Assembly (NCBI RefSeq): GCF_007489275.1
Contig: NZ_VLNR01000019.1
Span: 1 to 64,000, forward strand
Source: Aquimarina algiphila
GTDB taxonomy: Bacteria; Bacteroidota; Bacteroidia; Flavobacteriales; Flavobacteriaceae
Length of the DNA: 64,000 bases
Reading direction: 5' to 3'
Shown: piece after piece, positions 61,027 to 64,000 of the stretch
How positions within the stretch are numbered: the first letter of the stretch is position 1
How the letters are laid out: each line of letters opens with the position of its first letter
Notes under the pieces: generated by a model
The model's input: only the letters and a program-made list of their open reading frames with translations
What the model was told of the DNA's origin: nothing
Databases searched by the model: none
Program-made: the position numbers and the translations under genes

Positions 61027-61974
61027 ATGAGAAACTTACGAATCCTATTTATGGGGACACCGGATTTTGCCGTTGAAACCTTAAAAACTATTATAGAAAA
61101 CGAATATGATGTCGTTGGAGTTATTACCGCTCCTGATAGACCTGCCGGACGAGGAAGAAAACTTAAAGCTTCTGCGGTGAAAGAATATGCCATATCAAAA
61201 AACTTAAAGGTATTGCAACCAACTAATTTAAAAGACGAGCATTTTATTGAAGAATTAAAATCATTAAATGCCAACCTAAATATTGTGGTAGCTTTTAGGA
61301 TGTTACCAAAAGTCGTGTGGAATATGCCAGAATATGGCACTTTTAATTTACACGCATCCCTTCTTCCCGATTATAGAGGAGCTGCTCCGATTAATTGGGC
61401 AATTATTAATGGAGAGAAAAAAACAGGGATAACTACTTTTTTTATTGATGAAAAGATAGATACAGGTCATGTTATTTTTCAAGAGGAGGTAACAATAAAA
61501 AATAATGATTCTGCGGGATCACTACATGATAAGTTGATGACAAAGGGAGCTAAATTGGTATTAACTACTATAAAAGCAATAGAAAGTGATACAATAATTG
61601 TAAAACCACAACCTAAAGACACCGCTTTTAAGACCGCTTATAAACTAAATCGAGAAAACACAAAGATTAACTGGGAAAAAGATATATACACCATTAATAA
61701 CCTTATAAGAGGATTAAGTCCTTATCCTTCTGCCTGGTGTCAACTATATAATAAAGGAATTTCTGAAAACATAAAAATATACGATGCAAATCCTGTAGAA
61801 GAGGTTCACAATAATGATATAGGAAAAATCATTGTAGAAGATTCTGATATTAAAGTATCTGTAAAAGGAGGTTATATTATTATAAATAAACTTCAACTTC
61901 CTGGTAAAAAAGCAATGGAATCTAAAGCACTATTAAATGGTTATGTTTTTTATAGAGATGCAAAAATGTGCTAG
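61027..61974 (+). CDS. fmt: Methionyl-tRNA formyltransferase
   Basis: 315 residues. The formyltransferase core has Asn107 and His109 in GTFNLHASLLPDYRGAAP and Asp145 in DEKIDTGHVIFQ, the three catalytic residues. MGTPDFAVETL, near the start, contacts formyl-tetrahydrofolate, and the C-terminal beta barrel binds tRNA. It formylates Met-tRNAfMet for translation initiation. It follows recQ by 4 bp, so the pair is co-transcribed. Confidence 0.96.
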   Translation: MRNLRILFMGTPDFAVETLKTIIENEYDVVGVITAPDRPAGRGRKLKASAVKEYAISKNLKVLQPTNLKDEHFIEELKSLNANLNIVVAFRMLPKVVWNMPEYGTFNLHASLLPDYRGAAPINWAIINGEKKTGITTFFIDEKIDTGHVIFQEEVTIKNNDSAGSLHDKLMTKGAKLVLTTIKAIESDTIIVKPQPKDTAFKTAYKLNRENTKINWEKDIYTINNLIRGLSPYPSAWCQLYNKGISENIKIYDANPVEEVHNNDIGKIIVEDSDIKVSVKGGYIIINKLQLPGKKAMESKALLNGYVFYRDAKMC

Positions 61975-62021
61975 AGCCTAAGTATAGTAAGGGTTTGAAA
62001 ATTCATAGAAAACAACATTGT

Positions 62022-62050
62022 TTATTAACAATCACCCTTAGTTATCAACA
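62022..62050 (+). promoter_or_regulatory. Two DnaA-box-like 9-mers upstream of HU gene
   Basis: TTATTAACA (62022-62030) and TTATCAACA (62042-62050), same strand, 11 bp apart; the second differs from the canonical DnaA box TTATCCACA at one base. They lie 27 bp upstream of the HU promoter's TTG element, so DnaA control of HU is conceivable. Weak evidence by itself. Confidence 0.3.
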
Positions 62051-62076
62051 AATCCCTGTATTTACTGGGCTAATCC

Positions 62077-62106
62077 TTGCATGAATCATAAATCCGTATA
62101 AATTTG
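62077..62106 (+). promoter_or_regulatory. Flavobacterial promoter for HU (TTG-N19-TAAATTTG)
   Basis: TTG (62077-62079), 19-bp spacer, TAAATTTG (62099-62106): an exact fit to the Bacteroidota primary promoter. The leader is about 50 bases and contains the dyad TTGGTT-T-AACCAA (62128-62140). Confidence 0.65.
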
Positions 62107-62162
62107 TAGAGCGTTTAACATAAAAGATTGGTTTAACCAACAATTAATTTAAAAACAGAATT

Positions 62163-62435
62163 ATGAACAAAACAGAATTAATCGATGCAATGGCAGCTGA
62201 TGCTGGAATCACTAAAGCAGCGGCTAAAAAAGCCTTAGAATCTTTCTTAGGAAACGTTGAAGGTACTCTTAAAAAAGGAGGACGTGTTTCTTTAGTTGGA
62301 TTTGGATCTTGGTCAGTTTCTAAAAGAGCTGCAAGAGAAGGTAGAAATCCTCAAACTGGTAAAACTATCAAAATCGCTGCTAAAAACGTTGTGAAGTTTA
62401 AGGCTGGTGCTGATTTATCAAGTTCAGTTAACTAA
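62163..62435 (+). CDS. HU-family nucleoid protein
   Basis: 90 residues, standard HU length. MNKTELIDAMAADAGITKAA is the N-terminal helix pair; KGGRVSLVGFGSWSVSKRAA then REGRNPQTGKTIKIAAKNVV form the DNA-binding beta arms with the GRNPQTG tip. It bends DNA and compacts the nucleoid as a dimer. It has its own strong promoter and terminator. Confidence 0.95.
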   Translation: MNKTELIDAMAADAGITKAAAKKALESFLGNVEGTLKKGGRVSLVGFGSWSVSKRAAREGRNPQTGKTIKIAAKNVVKFKAGADLSSSVN

Positions 62436-62456
62436 TCAGTTCTTTCGATATCATTT

Positions 62457-62483
62457 AAAAGCTCCCACATGGGGGCTTTTTTT
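62457..62483 (+). terminator. Rho-independent terminator
   Basis: AAAAGCTCCC (62457-62466), ACAT loop, GGGGGCTTTT (one G-T pair) and T to 62483. It ends the HU gene. Confidence 0.85.
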
Positions 62484-62576
62484 ATGCTTTTTTTAAGTTT
62501 TTTTTGGCAAAAAAGACATAACTACTTTGATTATTAGAAATAATTATTTAGCTTTAAGATAAAGAAAATCTATTGT

Positions 62577-63137
62577 ATGATATCCCTTCAACCCTCTAAA
62601 GGACATTTATTAATTGCTGAGCCTTCTATTATTGGAGATGTTTCCTTTAACCGTTCGGTTGTACTTTTAGCGGATCATAGTGAGCAAGGATCAATTGGTT
62701 TTATAATGAATAAACCTCTTGATTATTTACTTGCCGATCTCGTTCCAGAGATCGAAGTAGATTTTAAGATCTATAATGGAGGTCCTGTAGAACAAGATAA
62801 TCTATATTTTATTCATAAAGTACCCGACTTAATTCCTAACAGTGTTGAGATATCCTGTGGTATTTATTGGGGAGGGGATTTTACCATTGTGTCTGAACTT
62901 ATCGCCAAAGACAAAATTACACCTAATGAAATTCGATTTTTTCTAGGATATTCTGGTTGGGATTCTAAACAACTTAATCAAGAACTTGAAGCTAATTCAT
63001 GGGTAATTGTTGAGAATAGTTATCAGAAAAATATTTTCGGAAAATCTTATGACACTTTCTGGAAAGAAAAAATGATTGAACTTGGTGGGGAGTATATGCT
63101 TTGGTCTAATGCTCCAGAAAATCCTACCTATAATTAA
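62577..63137 (+). CDS. YqgE/AlgH family protein
   Basis: 186 residues. The family signature opens with KGHLLIAEPSIIGDVSFNRS then VVLLADHSEQGSIGFIMNKP; the C-terminal GYSGWDSKQLNQELEANSWV is also typical. The biochemical role of YqgE is not known. Promoter-like TTTG-N19-TAGCTTTA lies upstream (a near match). Its stop overlaps the stop of the convergent aminotransferase by four bases. Confidence 0.9.
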   Translation: MISLQPSKGHLLIAEPSIIGDVSFNRSVVLLADHSEQGSIGFIMNKPLDYLLADLVPEIEVDFKIYNGGPVEQDNLYFIHKVPDLIPNSVEISCGIYWGGDFTIVSELIAKDKITPNEIRFFLGYSGWDSKQLNQELEANSWVIVENSYQKNIFGKSYDTFWKEKMIELGGEYMLWSNAPENPTYN

Positions 63138-63982
63138 TCTCCTAATCTAATTCTGGTATTTAATATCCCCAATAATCTTTTACTAATCTTTGAATCATAC
63201 TCTTTTTTTCTGAACTTCGTTATTGGTAAAATTCCTGTAATTACATTAGTAATAAATAATTCATCTGCTTTTTGAAGTTCAAAAGGTGAAATAGAAGATT
63301 CTTCTACAGTATATTCTGGTAATTTTTCAAGGATACGTATTAGTTGAGTCCTAAGAATTCCTCTTAAGCATCCATCAGATAAAGGAGGTGTCTTTATCAC
63401 ATTTCCTTTTACCAAAAATAAATTTCCATTTAAAGCTTCAATAATCATTTTATTAGAATTTATTAATAAACAATTATCAAAACCGTTCTCTTCCGCAAAA
63501 ATTCCGCCAAGAATATTAACCAATTTATTATTTGATTTTAACGTTGAGAGAAGATCTGTTACTACATGGTGATCTTTAAAAAGTGTAACTTCATATGTCT
63601 GATCAGCTAAAGTATAAAAATTGGAGTTTAACTTAACTACAGAAATATTATATTCTATCTCATTGGATGAAGGAGTATATAACCCTCCAGAAACTCTATT
63701 TACAATAAGTTTCACTCTTACAGAAGAATTCATTAATCCATTTTCTGTCACCAGATTAATAATTTCTTTTTCTAGAAATTCTGGGGTAAACTGCATTGGT
63801 ATTTGCATTCTCAAGATGCGCATTGAAGCCATTAATCTAAAATAGTGATCTTCCCAAAATAAAATTACTCCAGAATTAACCCTAATGGTTTCAAATAGAG
63901 CATCTCCATACGCATACCCTCTATTACTAATAGCCAATACGGCCTTATCATCCTCTACCAATTGTCCGTCTATATTAACCAT
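63134..63982 (-). CDS. Class IV aminotransferase
   Basis: 282 residues, fold-type IV PLP enzyme. The start GYAYGDALFETIRVNSGVIL is conserved, with LKSNNKLVNILGGIFAEENG carrying the PLP-binding Lys region and EALNGNLFLVKGNVIKTPPL plus DGCLRGILR binding the cofactor phosphate. Members include 4-amino-4-deoxychorismate lyase (PabC), branched-chain and D-amino-acid aminotransferases; the short length and sequence fit PabC-like best, but this is not decisive. It begins 18 bp from the right edge of the window. Confidence 0.87.
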   Translation of the reverse strand: MVNIDGQLVEDDKAVLAISNRGYAYGDALFETIRVNSGVILFWEDHYFRLMASMRILRMQIPMQFTPEFLEKEIINLVTENGLMNSSVRVKLIVNRVSGGLYTPSSNEIEYNISVVKLNSNFYTLADQTYEVTLFKDHHVVTDLLSTLKSNNKLVNILGGIFAEENGFDNCLLINSNKMIIEALNGNLFLVKGNVIKTPPLSDGCLRGILRTQLIRILEKLPEYTVEESSISPFELQKADELFITNVITGILPITKFRKKEYDSKISKRLLGILNTRIRLGD

Positions 63983-64000
63983 AAAAAAAGTCCCATAAAT

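Noticed and set aside
1..64000. tRNA, rRNA, CRISPR arrays and insertion sequences
   Set aside because: Looked for CCA-ending cloverleafs, regular direct repeats and transposase motifs; none seen by eye.

Overview
The window looks like chromosomal DNA from a marine-type member of the Flavobacteriaceae (Bacteroidota), possibly close to Aquimarina; the genus is an inference. The DNA is AT-rich by eye. Several genes precede a TAnnTTTG element, the -7 box of the Bacteroidota primary sigma factor. Families typical of the phylum are present (DUF4290, a long-form urocanate hydratase, a short MutS2 without Smr, an Asp-type MurA, SRPBCC-SDR-photolyase). No rRNA, tRNA, CRISPR array or insertion sequence was recognised.

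Layout. 1-4.5 kb is accessory: a phage- or ICE-like immunity region running off the left edge (leftward small regulatory genes facing a rightward repressor-like gene), a hidden small lipoprotein overlapping a membrane-protein gene, a ParE/RHH-type toxin-antitoxin pair and a lipoprotein. 4.7-9.1 kb holds a 2OG-Fe(II) oxygenase, a SUI1-like factor, a DUF1835 protein, a nucleoside phosphorylase and a signal-less substrate-binding-like protein. 9.3-25 kb is housekeeping and metabolism: ung divergent from mutS2, a secreted PIG-L deacetylase with a sodium:solute symporter and a 37-residue membrane peptide between them, a Gfo/Idh/MocA oxidoreductase, DUF2911, an aquaporin, and a photolyase cluster. 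25-32 kb is a complete histidine-utilisation operon (hutH-hutI-hutU-hutG) divergent from a LysR regulator and followed by a decayed reading frame and a terminator. 32.8-33.7 kb has a conserved unknown gene and a cold-shock protein.

33.7-43.6 kb is one long leftward block of ten genes for acyl-CoA/beta-oxidation-type chemistry: two acyl-CoA dehydrogenases, a MaoC hydratase, three SDRs, two medium-chain reductases, an ACAD10-like phosphotransferase and a transglutaminase-like protein. A Crp/Fnr-type regulator lies just upstream. 44.6-46.5 kb is an orphan membrane PAS histidine kinase. 46.8-51.2 kb is the least understood cassette: a DUF805 membrane protein, a large membrane-anchored protein with an HEQYH motif followed by many YD-like repeats, and a second repeat protein. 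51.3-58.3 kb runs leftward: murA, DUF4290, DUF493, then a molybdo-hydroxylase operon (2Fe-2S subunit, Mo subunit with a Tat signal, XdhC, MobA-like transferase). 58.5-64 kb is a conserved-looking housekeeping stretch: AAA ATPase, recQ, fmt, HU, YqgE and, convergently, a class IV aminotransferase.

The best candidates for something undescribed are the HEQYH/YD-repeat cassette at 46.8-51.2 kb, the 37-residue peptide in front of the symporter, the lipoprotein nested over the start of a membrane-protein gene near 2.7 kb, and the ten-gene acyl-CoA operon with its kinase and transglutaminase-like members.
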